From Bacteroidota bacterium (GTDB lineage Bacteria; Bacteroidota; Bacteroidia; 2-12-FULL-35-15), in contig CANIFU010000011.1 in the NCBI GenBank assembly GCA_947466965.1, forward strand, positions 1 through 56,086: DNA of 56,086 nucleotides, written 5' to 3'. Within the stretch, counting starts at the first letter, position 1; each line of letters opens with the position of its first letter. The position numbers and the translations under genes are program-made. The notes beneath the pieces were generated by a model. That model was given only the letters and a program-made list of their open reading frames with translations, did not search any database and was not told the DNA's origin. Shown piece after piece: positions 31,037 through 40,642 of this stretch.

Positions 31037-32509
31037 CTATTCTTGTATTGACCAAGAAGCGCCATCTTTTGTATCTTTAATAACGATGTGAATTTTATTC
31101 AGGTCATCACGTAATTTATCCGATGCCGCAAAATCTTTTTTAGCTTTCACCTCTTTACGAATCTCTAAGATCACTTCCATAACACCTTGCAATGCTTTAT
31201 CTGTTAATGAATTTGATTGTTCGGACTTTAATCCCAACACATCAAACACAAAATGATGCATGATTTTTTGTAATCGCTTCAGATCTTCCGCTGTGATTGT
31301 TTCTTTGCCATCATTTACCGAATTTATAATTCGTGCACCTTCAAATAAATTTGCTACTAAAATTGGTGCATTGAAATCATCGTTCATTGCCTCAAAACAT
31401 TTTTGCTCTAATGCTGCAATGTTGGATGTGGATGTGGGACCTATTTTTAAATGCTCTAATGTTTTGATGGATGTCATTAAACGTGCATACCCTTTTTCTG
31501 ATGCCTGTAATGCTTCGTTTGAAAAATCCAATGTGCTTCTGTAATGTGTTTGCATCATAAAGAAACGAACTGCCATCGGACTATATCCTTTTTCCAATAA
31601 AGGATGAGCCCCTGTAAATAACTCGCCAGGTAAAAATCCATTTCCTGCAGATTTAGACATTCTTACTCCGTTTACTGTTAGCATATTGGTATGCATCCAA
31701 TAGTTTACAGGAGCCTTGTGATTGCAGGCTTGTGATTGTGCAATTTCGTTGGTATGATGCGTTGCCTGAAGGTCCATTCCCCCTCCATGAATATCAAATG
31801 TATCGCCTAAGTATTTACTGCTCATGGCGGAACATTCAATGTGCCATCCAGGAAACCCCCATCCCCAAGGGGAAGGCCACTTCATGAGTGTTTCTGGTTT
31901 TGACTGAATCCATAATGCAAAATCTAATCGTCCTTTTTTTTCATCTTGCCCACTTAACTCACGTGTGCCTTCTAATAACTCATCTAGCTTACGATTCGTT
32001 AATTGGCCATATGAGAATTCAGTGTTGTATTTTTCAACATCAAAATAAACAGTTCCGTTTTTTACGTATGCATACCCTTTATCAATGATCATTTTAATCA
32101 TTTCTATCTGTTCGCAAATATGTCCGGTTGCTGTAGGTTCTATACTTGGAGGCAATGCATTAAATTCACGCATGACATCATGAAAACCAAGGGTGTATTT
32201 TTGAACTATTTCCATTGGTTCCAATTGTTCTAATTTTGCTTTTTTTGCAAACTTGTCTTCTCCTTCATCACGATCACCTTCTAAATGTCCTGCATCTGTT
32301 ATGTTTCTGACATAACGTACTTTTAATCCAAGAAATAGTAAATAGCGGTATATCAGATCAAATGAAATAAACGTTCGGCAATTGCCTAAATGAACATCAC
32401 TATATACTGTTGGTCCGCATACATAAAGGCCAACCATGCCTGGAGTAATGGGTGTGAATTTTTCTTTTGAACGTGAAAGTGTATTGTATATTAAAAGTTT
32501 GTTTTGCAT
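31037..32509 (-). CDS. cysS: Cysteinyl-tRNA synthetase
   Basis: Class I synthetase, 490 residues. [17 protein letters not shown] contains the HIGH-equivalent HLGN and the first zinc-binding Cys; [20 protein letters not shown] holds further zinc ligands; [10 protein letters not shown] is the KMSKS loop. It charges tRNA(Cys). ATG start. It lies directly upstream of a family 9 glycosyltransferase gene with little or no gap, so the two are co-transcribed without an obvious functional link. Confidence 0.97.
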   Translation of the reverse strand: MQNKLLIYNTLSRSKEKFTPITPGMVGLYVCGPTVYSDVHLGNCRTFISFDLIYRYLLFLGLKVRYVRNITDAGHLEGDRDEGEDKFAKKAKLEQLEPMEIVQKYTLGFHDVMREFNALPPSIEPTATGHICEQIEMIKMIIDKGYAYVKNGTVYFDVEKYNTEFSYGQLTNRKLDELLEGTRELSGQDEKKGRLDFALWIQSKPETLMKWPSPWGWGFPGWHIECSAMSSKYLGDTFDIHGGGMDLQATHHTNEIAQSQACNHKAPVNYWMHTNMLTVNGVRMSKSAGNGFLPGELFTGAHPLLEKGYSPMAVRFFMMQTHYRSTLDFSNEALQASEKGYARLMTSIKTLEHLKIGPTSTSNIAALEQKCFEAMNDDFNAPILVANLFEGARIINSVNDGKETITAEDLKRLQKIMHHFVFDVLGLKSEQSNSLTDKALQGVMEVILEIRKEVKAKKDFAASDKLRDDLNKIHIVIKDTKDGASWSIQE

Positions 32510-32601
32510 ACGCTCCTATTTTCTGCTTTTGAAATTGTTGAAATCGTTGTTTTATTTAGTAGTCCTTTTGTTTAATAAAAACAGGACTCACCTGTAATAA
32601 A

Positions 32602-32634
32602 ATAAAAAAGGACTTATGAGATTTTCATAAGTCC
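32602..32634 (-). terminator. Intrinsic terminator of the MORN-repeat protein gene
   Basis: GGACTTATGA (32610-32619) pairs perfectly with TCATAAGTCC (32625-32634). On the minus strand it is followed by a T-run, which sits in the plus strand as AAAAAA. It separates the MORN-repeat gene from cysS. Confidence 0.85.
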
Positions 32635-32674
32635 AAAGATATTAAGTTTTCGTATGTCTTACGATATTGTTTAT

Positions 32675-33547
32675 TTATTCTTCAATAACTGCGTCACCAA
32701 CATATTTACCACCTTTGTAAATAGCAATTCTATTTAAGATTCCATCAGGACTATAAGTGTATACTTTCCCGTCAATTAGGCGGTTTTTCGAAAAAGTCCC
32801 GTCTTTGGAAACTTGTTTATTCGGGTTGTATAATTTCCAGTATCCTTCACCATTAAACACTTTACCCATATTATCTTTCTCTTTTTTATCAGCAATAATA
32901 GGAGGAGCTTCTACTTTAACGTCAGGAGCAGTTTTTACAAGTGGCATTTTAGGCTCAAATATTTTAACAGAAGCAACATCAAGTGTTCCGCCATTAAAGT
33001 TTTTTACAGATTTTATGTCACCATTTTCATAATATTCAGTAAGCGGTCCGGCTTCTTTTCCTTCTGCCCAATTGCCTTCTATCATTACTTTTCCATTCGG
33101 GTGAAAATATTGTTGCTGACCTTCACGCTTTCCGGTAGGGTTAAATTTAAAAGCTTGCTGAACCTGACCGTTATCGTAGTATAACTTATAGTCACCAACC
33201 CAACGGTTGTTTTTCCAATTGCCTTCTTCTTTTATTTTACCGTTTTCGTGGTACATTTTCGCATAACCATTGGGGCGGTTATTGTCATAGGTGATTACAC
33301 TTTTTACATTTGTGTTGCAGTAGTATTCTCTCCAAGGGCCGAATTTTTTGCTGTCGATGAATTTTCCTTCTTCCACTTTTTGGTCATCTTTGAAGCACTC
33401 TTTATGAAGCTCTTTATTGAAAATAATCCACTTACCTTGCTTTTTGCCGTTTTGATCAGTGTAATTAGTTGTGTCTTTTCCAACCGATGACTGTGCAATA
33501 GCTATCTTAAAGGTAACAAACAGTAATATTAGAAAACCCTTTTTCAT
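32675..33547 (-). CDS. Secreted MORN-variant repeat protein (YwqK-like)
   Basis: 290 residues with a signal peptide (GFLILLFVTFKIAIAQ). At least five repeats of the MORN-variant type follow: MYHENGKIKEEGNWKN, LYYDNGQVQQAF, YFHPNGKVMIEGNW, YYENGDIKSVKNF and a last one near YSPDGILNRIAIYKGG. Such repeats form extended beta-hairpin surfaces. Some databases label them antitoxins, but no toxin partner is present, and a periplasmic or surface role is more likely here. Single-gene unit with its own terminator. Confidence 0.78.
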   Translation of the reverse strand: MKKGFLILLFVTFKIAIAQSSVGKDTTNYTDQNGKKQGKWIIFNKELHKECFKDDQKVEEGKFIDSKKFGPWREYYCNTNVKSVITYDNNRPNGYAKMYHENGKIKEEGNWKNNRWVGDYKLYYDNGQVQQAFKFNPTGKREGQQQYFHPNGKVMIEGNWAEGKEAGPLTEYYENGDIKSVKNFNGGTLDVASVKIFEPKMPLVKTAPDVKVEAPPIIADKKEKDNMGKVFNGEGYWKLYNPNKQVSKDGTFSKNRLIDGKVYTYSPDGILNRIAIYKGGKYVGDAVIEE

Positions 33548-33712
33548 TCTATTTTGAGTAACTTTCTTAAATTTATATAAAGTTATAATAATTTTTTTTA
33601 TAAATCCTATATTTTAGACAAATCAAAATTTTTCTTCGACAGATTTTAATTCATCATTACTATATATGATTGCATTAATTTGACGCATAATGCAGATAGA
33701 TTGATCCAGAAG

Positions 33713-34660
33713 TTATATTTTTTTTAAATTTTTTATCATGTCCTTTGTCATCGCTACAAGATCGTATTCTGCTTTCCATCCCCAGTCGACTACCGCTTCT
33801 CTGGAGTCAATGCTTTGGGGCCAACTGTCCGCAATTTGTTGACGTGAATCGGGCACATATGAAATGCTGAAATCTGGAATATATTTCCTTATTTCCAGTG
33901 CAATTTCTTTAGGAGAAAAACTAAATCCCGATAAATTATAGCTGGAACGTATCTTAATTTTTTGATAATCAGATTCCATTATACCAATTGTAGCCTTTAT
34001 TGCATCGGGCATATACATCATTGGTAGGGTTGTGTTTTCAGATAAAAAACACTCATAACTTCCTGATTTTAATGCTTCGTGAAATATATGTACTGCGTAA
34101 TCTGTTGTGCCTCCACCTGGTGCCGATTTCCATCCGATAAGTCCGGGATACCTCAAACTTCTCACATCCACCCCATATTTGTTAAAATAATACTCGCACC
34201 AGCGTTCTCCTGCTTGCTTGCTTATACCATAAACAGTGCTGGGCTCCATAATTGTAAATTGTGGTGTATTTTCGCGTGGTGTATTCGGTCCAAAAACTGC
34301 AATGGAGCTAGGCCAATATACTTTCTGAATGATTTTTTCTTTGGCAAGATCTAAAACATTAAATAGTCCCTGCATATTAAGATCCCAGCCAAATTTCGGC
34401 ATTTTTTCAGCTGTTGCAGATAACAAGGCTGCCAACAGATAAATCTGGTTGATGTTGTGTCGTTTTACTATTTCAAGTAATCCTTGAGCATTCATTACAT
34501 CAATTACTTCAAAAGGACCTTCCTTAGCTTGTTCTGTGACTTTTACATCAGAAGCAACAACATTGCTGATTCCATAAATGTCTCTTAAATTTTGAACCAG
34601 TTCAGTTCCTATTTGTCCGGATGATCCAATTACTAATATTTTATCACGCTTCTGTATCAT
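33713..34660 (-). CDS. L-threonine 3-dehydrogenase, short-chain (epimerase) type
   Basis: 315 residues, extended SDR fold. ILVIGSSGQIGTELVQNL is the NAD-binding loop, YGISKQAGERWCEYYFNKYG contains the catalytic Tyr-x-x-x-Lys, and ADSWPQSIDSREAVVDWGW near the C terminus is characteristic of the GDP-mannose-epimerase-like threonine dehydrogenases first characterised in Flavobacterium and Cupriavidus. It oxidises threonine to 2-amino-3-oxobutyrate. The partner ligase (kbl) is not in the window. A nearby direct repeat (34679-34740) lies upstream, between it and trhO. Confidence 0.86.
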   Translation of the reverse strand: MIQKRDKILVIGSSGQIGTELVQNLRDIYGISNVVASDVKVTEQAKEGPFEVIDVMNAQGLLEIVKRHNINQIYLLAALLSATAEKMPKFGWDLNMQGLFNVLDLAKEKIIQKVYWPSSIAVFGPNTPRENTPQFTIMEPSTVYGISKQAGERWCEYYFNKYGVDVRSLRYPGLIGWKSAPGGGTTDYAVHIFHEALKSGSYECFLSENTTLPMMYMPDAIKATIGIMESDYQKIKIRSSYNLSGFSFSPKEIALEIRKYIPDFSISYVPDSRQQIADSWPQSIDSREAVVDWGWKAEYDLVAMTKDMIKNLKKI

Positions 34661-34678
34661 GGTATAAAATTTAAAGGC

Positions 34679-34740
34679 TAAATATCCTTAATTAAATTCA
34701 AATTCAAAATATTTTCTCAATTAAATATCCTTAATGAAAT
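34679..34740. repeat. Pair of 19-base direct repeats in the divergent threonine dehydrogenase/trhO region
   Basis: TAAATATCCTTAATTAAAT (34679-34697) and TAAATATCCTTAATGAAAT (34722-34740) differ at one base, with starts 43 bases apart, about four helical turns. The position between two divergent starts suits an operator, but no regulator is known and AT-rich coincidence is possible. Confidence 0.5.
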
Positions 34741-34783
34741 GTGAACAATGTCCAAGCTAAATTTCATTTTAGCAATAAAATTG

Positions 34784-34791
34784 TACATTTG
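34784..34791 (+). promoter_or_regulatory. -7 box of trhO
   Basis: TACATTTG fits TAnnTTTG, 25 bases before the ATG at 34817. It lies inside the longer frame that begins at 34748, so it supports the later start. No consensus -33 box. Confidence 0.5.
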
Positions 34792-34816
34792 TCACAATTT
34801 TAAAACCCCCGACACT

Positions 34817-35878
34817 ATGTTACTGCAAAACAGAGTTAACAAAAAGGAGCTTAAAAAACGAATTCAGGAAGAATCCATAAAAAGAATCACGGTTTCGTTT
34901 TATCGCTACGTCATTATTGATAATCCACAAGAACTCCGTGATCGTTTGTTTGCCGAATGGAACAATTGGAAAATTCTCGGACGAATTTATGTGGCCCATG
35001 AAGGTATCAACGCTCAGATGTGCGTTCCTGAAGAGAACTGGGAAATATTCAAATATAACCTCAATCAAAATCCATTATTTGCTGGTATCCCTTTTAAAAT
35101 TGCTGTAGAGGATGATGGAAAATCTTTTTATAAATTAACGATTAAGGTTCGCCCAAAAATTGTTGCTGATGGTTTAGATGACGGTGCTTTTGATGTTACG
35201 AATGTCGGAAATCATTTGACCGCAAAACAATTCAATATGGCGATGGAAGATCCCGACACCATTCTTGTAGATATGAGAAACCATTATGAAAGTGAGGTGG
35301 GTAAATTCAGGGGTGCAATTTGTCCGGATGCTGATACCTTTCGTGAGGAATTGCCCATGGTGATTGAAGAACTGAAAGATAAAAAAGACAAAAAAATATT
35401 GATGTATTGCACCGGAGGAGTAAGATGTGAAAAGGCAAGTGCTTATTTAAAACACCATGGTTTTAAGGATGTGAATCAATTGCATGGTGGTGTTATCGAT
35501 TACGTACGTCAAATTAAAGCTGAAGGCTTGGTTTCAAAGTTTATCGGAAAGAATTTTGTTTTTGATGAACGTGTTGGAGAGCGTATTACAGATGACGTAA
35601 TTTCATTTTGTCATCAGTGTGGTGTTTCCTGCGATACGCATGTCAATTGTGCGAACGATGATTGTCACTTGTTGTTTATTCAATGTGCATCTTGTTCCGA
35701 AAAAATGCAAGGCTGCTGTACGCCTGAATGTGTTCAGATTGCTGCATTACCAGTTGAAGAACAACGTGCATTGCGAAAAGGAAGAAAGAAAGAAGATTGT
35801 CTATCTGTTTACAAAAGTAGATTGCGTCCGAATTTGAGAGATGTTTTGGAGCAGCGAGATTTAAATCCTAAAATCTAG
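34817..35878 (+). CDS. trhO: tRNA uridine(34) hydroxylase, rhodanese family
   Basis: 353 residues from the ATG at 34817 (MLLQNRVNKKELKKRIQEES). TrhO (YceA) hydroxylates U34 of certain tRNAs as a step to ho5U-type wobble modification. GRIYVAHEGINAQMCVPEE is the N-terminal acylphosphatase-like part; a rhodanese domain carries ILMYCTGGVRCEKASAYL with active Cys198; the C-terminal cysteine-rich segment (FCHQCGVSCDTHVNCANDDC) probably binds a metal. The in-frame ATG at 34748 precedes the -7 box and would add 23 residues unlike the family. Its TAG stop shares CTAG with the stop of the convergent SpoIIE gene. Confidence 0.92.
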   Translation: MLLQNRVNKKELKKRIQEESIKRITVSFYRYVIIDNPQELRDRLFAEWNNWKILGRIYVAHEGINAQMCVPEENWEIFKYNLNQNPLFAGIPFKIAVEDDGKSFYKLTIKVRPKIVADGLDDGAFDVTNVGNHLTAKQFNMAMEDPDTILVDMRNHYESEVGKFRGAICPDADTFREELPMVIEELKDKKDKKILMYCTGGVRCEKASAYLKHHGFKDVNQLHGGVIDYVRQIKAEGLVSKFIGKNFVFDERVGERITDDVISFCHQCGVSCDTHVNCANDDCHLLFIQCASCSEKMQGCCTPECVQIAALPVEEQRALRKGRKKEDCLSVYKSRLRPNLRDVLEQRDLNPKI

Positions 35879-38049
35879 CCAACTCTCACCCCAATAACAC
35901 AAACATCATCAATTTGGTCCAAGTTACCGCGCCAATTTTCAAACTCGGCATCTAATTGATTGTGTTGTTCGGTCATAGACAGGTTTTTGTTTGTCATTAA
36001 AAGTTTTTCAAAATTATTATATTTGAATTTCTTTCCTTTCTCCCCGCCAAACTGATCTGCAAAGCCATCGGTAAATAAAAAGAACATATCATTTGACTCC
36101 AGTTGAATGGTATGCGTTGTGAAAGGTTTTGCATTTTCTGTAAAGCCAATTGGCATTTTGTCGGCTTTAATTTGAATCATAGCATTGTTGTTCGAATACC
36201 AAAATGGATTATATGCTCCAGCCCACTTTATTGTTTTTGATTCTTTTTGAAAACTACACAGGCTAATATCCATTCCATCTTTTACATCTTCTCCGCTTTT
36301 TTTGAATGTTTCCAATACGAGCTCTCTTGTCTTGTCTAATATTTTTCCTGGGTCGGTTAATCCGAATTCTATCACACAGCGTGTTAATGCATTTGCACAA
36401 ACCACGCTTACGAGTGCTCCTGGAACACCATGTCCGGTGCAATCTGCTGCTGCAAGAAAGATATGCTCTCCACTTGTTTCAAAAAAATAAAAATCTCCAG
36501 CAACAATATCTTTGGGTTTGTAAAATAAAAAATTGTTAGGAATGTATTGTGTGATATTTTCAGGTGTAGCAAGAATCGCCCGTTGTAATCTTTTTGCGTA
36601 GTTCATTGAATCGATGATCTCTTTTTGCTTTTCTTCCACTATTTCTTTTTGATGTTCAATAATTACTTTTTGTTTTTTTGTGATTCTGAATCGAGAATAA
36701 AGCGAGATTGAAAAAATAATTGCAATCAAAAGGATACAGGCAACAGCAAAAATAATTACTTGTTGTTTTTTGTGTACTTCATCCGAAACCGCTTGCATCT
36801 TTTCTTTTTCTGCTTTTGTTTTTATTTCTACTTCAGCTTGTTTTTTTTCAAATTCATAATTTAGCTGTTTAGAAGTTAGCTCTTTATCTTTTTCAGTATT
36901 AAAAATAGAATCGTGAGCTGCACTGTATGATTTATAGTGTTGAAGTGCTTTTTTATAATCACCCAAATTTATGTATACTTCGCTTAGAATGATTTCAAAA
37001 TCCATTTTTTCATTTAGCATTCCAATTTCATCACAAATGGCAATTGCATTAATAAGATATTTCTCTGCGTCACCATTTTTCTTTTGTTTATTGAAAATAA
37101 TACCAATATTTCCAATATTTCTAGCAATGCCATTTTTGTCACCAATTTCCTGAAGCAATTTAAGCGCTTTGTTTTCGAATTCTAGCGCTTTGTTATATAA
37201 TTCTTCGCGTTCTTTTGCTGTGTTTTTATTTGCCTCTGCCTTGCTTGCATATGCATTTCCGATGTTTCCTAGTGTATATGCAACTTCATATTGGTTATTG
37301 TTTTCTTCTTTTAGTTTTAATGCTTTAAAATAATAATACAAAGCTTTATCTTGCATCTGTTGTTCTTCAAATACCATGGCCATATTTCCAAAGTGTCTGC
37401 CTAATCCTACATTGTTTTTTAATACAGAATCTAACAAAATCGCTTTGTCATAAAACCCCAATGCCCTTTTGAATTCCCTTAAATTGAAGTAAACTAAGCC
37501 GATGTTTCCGAGCGTGGTGGCTTGCCCTTTTTTATCTCCTGCTGTTTCATGATAATTTAATGCTTTCAAATAGAATTCTATCGCTTTTACATAGTCTCCT
37601 GTATTGTCATAAATAATACCTATGCTTGAAAGTGTTCTTGGTTTTCGTTTAAGTGCATTTGCTTTCAGTTGCTGATCTTTTCCGCCTTCATGTTTATTCC
37701 AGAGTTCAAGGGCTTTATTTAAATAATTGAGTGAGGTAACATAATCACCTTTATTAGTATAGAACATGCCAATTTGATGATAAGATATTCCAATTCCTGA
37801 CTCCCACTTGGCAATTTTTGCATAATGCAAAGCTTGCGAGGTGAAGTATATTGCAGAGTCTGGAAGAGAATATGCATATTCTCGGGCAAATAAATTAAGT
37901 GCTTTGTTGAGATTCGTGTCTCGGCTTATAGAAACTGGCTGTTTTTCAAGTTTTGCTATAAATGTTAACAGCGAATCTTTATAAGGATTCTGCGCAGTTG
38001 CTGCAATAAAAAGAGCATGAATTGCAAAAAGTAAAATCGTTTTTTTCAT
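35875..38049 (-). CDS. TPR-repeat / SpoIIE (PP2C-type) phosphatase sensor protein
   Basis: 724 residues from the ATG at 38049, which gives the signal MKKTILLFAIHALFIAATAQ. A periplasmic array of about eight TPRs (from about 60 to 385; e.g. IGIIYDNTGDYVKAIEFYLK and IGLVYFNLREFKRALGFYDK) leads through a coiled coil to one membrane helix (VIIFAVACILLIAIIFSISL), a second coiled coil (KQKVIIEHQKEIVEEKQKEI) and a cytoplasmic SpoIIE phosphatase with its metal Asp motifs IVAGDFYFFE, ADCTGHGVPGALVS, FTDGFADQFGG and QIDDVCVIG. It would sense something outside and dephosphorylate a protein inside, classically an anti-sigma antagonist. No such partner gene is adjacent. Confidence 0.9.
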   Translation of the reverse strand: MKKTILLFAIHALFIAATAQNPYKDSLLTFIAKLEKQPVSISRDTNLNKALNLFAREYAYSLPDSAIYFTSQALHYAKIAKWESGIGISYHQIGMFYTNKGDYVTSLNYLNKALELWNKHEGGKDQQLKANALKRKPRTLSSIGIIYDNTGDYVKAIEFYLKALNYHETAGDKKGQATTLGNIGLVYFNLREFKRALGFYDKAILLDSVLKNNVGLGRHFGNMAMVFEEQQMQDKALYYYFKALKLKEENNNQYEVAYTLGNIGNAYASKAEANKNTAKEREELYNKALEFENKALKLLQEIGDKNGIARNIGNIGIIFNKQKKNGDAEKYLINAIAICDEIGMLNEKMDFEIILSEVYINLGDYKKALQHYKSYSAAHDSIFNTEKDKELTSKQLNYEFEKKQAEVEIKTKAEKEKMQAVSDEVHKKQQVIIFAVACILLIAIIFSISLYSRFRITKKQKVIIEHQKEIVEEKQKEIIDSMNYAKRLQRAILATPENITQYIPNNFLFYKPKDIVAGDFYFFETSGEHIFLAAADCTGHGVPGALVSVVCANALTRCVIEFGLTDPGKILDKTRELVLETFKKSGEDVKDGMDISLCSFQKESKTIKWAGAYNPFWYSNNNAMIQIKADKMPIGFTENAKPFTTHTIQLESNDMFFLFTDGFADQFGGEKGKKFKYNNFEKLLMTNKNLSMTEQHNQLDAEFENWRGNLDQIDDVCVIGVRVG

Positions 38050-38182
38050 AATGGGTAACAATTTAAGAATTATTTAATTAGCAAATCCATTTTAAAATTC
38101 AAGATATGTATTTCTCTTTTTGTGGGTATGTTAATTATGATTAATTTCGGGGAGAAAAAAAATCAAGTATACAGTTTTAATT

Positions 38183-40612
38183 ATGTGGATATCCATTGCT
38201 CGTTTTATTTTACGTAACCGTTTAGCAATTATTTTTGTCCTTCTTGGTATTACGGTCCTGTTTGGATTTTATGCTTCAAAAGCAGAGATTTCTTACGAAG
38301 CACCTAATTTATTGCCTGAGCATGATACTACAGCTACAGAATACAAGAAATTTAAGAAACGATTTGGACAGGATGGAGCGGTAATGGTAATCGGTATTTC
38401 AGATAGTTCATTGTATTCACTCAAAAATTTCAACGCTTGGTATGAGCTTGGTGATAGGGTGAAAGCTACTCTAGGAGTAAAGGCCGTTTTATCTGTAGCG
38501 AGACTTCAAACAGTTATAAAAAATGACAGTTTACAGAAATTTGAAAATTTCCCTATTCTTTCACGCAAACCGAAAACACAAGCAGAAGTTGATAGTATTG
38601 AAATTGTAATTAAGGATTTGCCCTTTTATAAAGGCATTATATTCAATGATACTGCTCATACAACTTTAATGGCGATTACGTTCGAAAATAAATTGTTGAA
38701 TACTAAAAAACGATTGGAAATTGTTGACTCTATTAAAGTTCAGGTTGAGAAATTTGTTGCAAGTACGCACATTGATGCTCGCTATTCAGGTATGCCATAT
38801 ATACGTACAGCCGTTGCACGCATGATCCAACGTGAAACAAAATTATTTACACTATTGGCATTGTTGGTTACAGCAGTAATTTTAATGTTGTTTTTTAGGT
38901 CGTTTTTGCCGGTTCTGTTTTCCTTGGTTGTTGTTTTTATTGGTGTCGTTTGGTCAGTAGGAATTTTAGTGCTTTGTGGATATCAGGTTTCTGTTCTCAC
39001 CGGACTAATTCCCCCCTTACTAATTGTTATAGGCGTTCCTAATTGTATTTTGATATTGAACAAATACCATACAGAGTTTAAGCTTCATGGAAATAAAATG
39101 CGAGCATTATCCCGATCCATAGAAAAAGTAGGGATTTCTTTATTCATGGCAAACATTACTACTTCCATTGGATTTGCTGTTTTTTGTTCCACTGATAGCA
39201 GACCCCTTTTTGAATTTGGATTGATCTCGTCTGTCAGTGTGATACTTACATATCTGATATCATTGATGTTAGTTCCAATTGTATTTAGTTATTTGCCTTC
39301 TCCATCGGTGAAGCATATTAAACACCTGCAAAGTAAATTACTAAATAAGGTATTGCAGAAAGTTGATTATTGGGTGCATCACTATCGGCCAAGAATTTAT
39401 GCGATTGTGATTGTTGTTGTAATTGTTGCAATCTATGGGACAACAAAAATTTTACCACTCGGATACATTGTTGACGACTTACCAAAGAACGATCCCATTC
39501 TTGTGGATATGCGTTATTTTGAAAAAAATTACAATGGTGTTTTGCCATTTGAAATTTCCATCGATACAAAAAAACCGAATGGTGTATTTGCTGATGGTGG
39601 CAGAACGTTATACAAGATCAATAAACTTCAAAAATTATTTTTGCAAGATTCTGTTTTTTCAAAAGCAGTTTCTGTAGTTGAAGGGATTAAGTTTTTTAAT
39701 CAGGCCTATAACGATGGAAAGAAAAAGGAATATCGATTACCTGGAGCAATGGATTTGCAAAAGTTGGCCGACTTTGGAAAATCGGATGCAGAAAGCAAAT
39801 CTGGACAGTTCGCTGCTTTTATTGACAGTACAAAACAGTTTACCCGTGTGAGTGTTCAAATGAAAGATATTGGGTCGATTGAGTTGTTGGAAGTATTGAA
39901 GCGTTTGCAACCAAGAATTGATAGTATTTTCAATTATGATTATGAACAAAATGAATGGCTCCCTCCACAAAAAAATTATAAAATTTCTATAACTGGGAAT
40001 AGTATGATTTTTTTACACGGGAATAAATTTTTAGTTAAAAATTTATTAGAAAGCGTATTGCTTGCCGTATTGTTAATCGCAATTGTATTATATACTTTAT
40101 TCATGTCACCAAGAATGATTCTTATTTCTGTTGTGCCAAGTTTAATACCTCTATTGATAACTGCTGGCATTATGGGTTATTTTCATATTTACATTAAACC
40201 AAGCACAATTTTAGTTTATAGTATTGCTTTTGGGATAGCATCTGATGGAACCTTATATTTTCTTACCAAATACAGACAGGAGATGAAGAGTGCTCCTTCC
40301 AGTATTTCAAAAGCTGTTTCACTTACTATAAAAGAAACAGGTGTTAGTATGATTTATACAGCAATTATTTTATTCTGTGGTTTCGGGATTTTTTCAGCTT
40401 CTAGTTTTGGTGGAACGGCAGCCTTGGGAATTTTGATTTCTGTAACATTGTTAATTGCATATTGCTCCAATTTAATTTTGTTACCTTGTTTTTTATTGAG
40501 TTTAGAAAAACGAATTACAAATAAAGCATTTTTACAAGATCCTTTAATAGAGCTCTATGATGAAGATGAAGACATTAATTTAGATGAATTAAAAATTAAA
40601 AAAAACGAATAA
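38183..40612 (+). CDS. RND/MMPL-type membrane transporter
   Basis: 809 residues with the two-half RND layout: one N-terminal helix (LAIIFVLLGITVLFGFYA), a large periplasmic loop, about five helices (KLFTLLALLVTAVILMLFF onward), a second loop, and about five more helices (LLESVLLAVLLIAIVLYTLF onward). Half motifs LIVIGVPNCILILNKYHTEF and FGIASDGTLYFLTKYRQEM correspond to the proton-relay helix 4 and helix 10 positions. MMPL-like members export lipids or hydrophobic molecules by proton motive force. It is upstream of rfbA by 30 bases, so the two are probably co-transcribed. ATG start. The substrate is unknown. Confidence 0.85.
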   Translation: MWISIARFILRNRLAIIFVLLGITVLFGFYASKAEISYEAPNLLPEHDTTATEYKKFKKRFGQDGAVMVIGISDSSLYSLKNFNAWYELGDRVKATLGVKAVLSVARLQTVIKNDSLQKFENFPILSRKPKTQAEVDSIEIVIKDLPFYKGIIFNDTAHTTLMAITFENKLLNTKKRLEIVDSIKVQVEKFVASTHIDARYSGMPYIRTAVARMIQRETKLFTLLALLVTAVILMLFFRSFLPVLFSLVVVFIGVVWSVGILVLCGYQVSVLTGLIPPLLIVIGVPNCILILNKYHTEFKLHGNKMRALSRSIEKVGISLFMANITTSIGFAVFCSTDSRPLFEFGLISSVSVILTYLISLMLVPIVFSYLPSPSVKHIKHLQSKLLNKVLQKVDYWVHHYRPRIYAIVIVVVIVAIYGTTKILPLGYIVDDLPKNDPILVDMRYFEKNYNGVLPFEISIDTKKPNGVFADGGRTLYKINKLQKLFLQDSVFSKAVSVVEGIKFFNQAYNDGKKKEYRLPGAMDLQKLADFGKSDAESKSGQFAAFIDSTKQFTRVSVQMKDIGSIELLEVLKRLQPRIDSIFNYDYEQNEWLPPQKNYKISITGNSMIFLHGNKFLVKNLLESVLLAVLLIAIVLYTLFMSPRMILISVVPSLIPLLITAGIMGYFHIYIKPSTILVYSIAFGIASDGTLYFLTKYRQEMKSAPSSISKAVSLTIKETGVSMIYTAIILFCGFGIFSASSFGGTAALGILISVTLLIAYCSNLILLPCFLLSLEKRITNKAFLQDPLIELYDEDEDINLDELKIKKNE

Positions 40613-40642
40613 AATTTAATTAGTATATAAATACGATTTAAT

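Noticed and set aside
32675-33547. Reading the MORN-repeat protein as an antitoxin
   Set aside because: It has a signal peptide and no toxin gene beside it; the label in databases rests on repeat similarity only.
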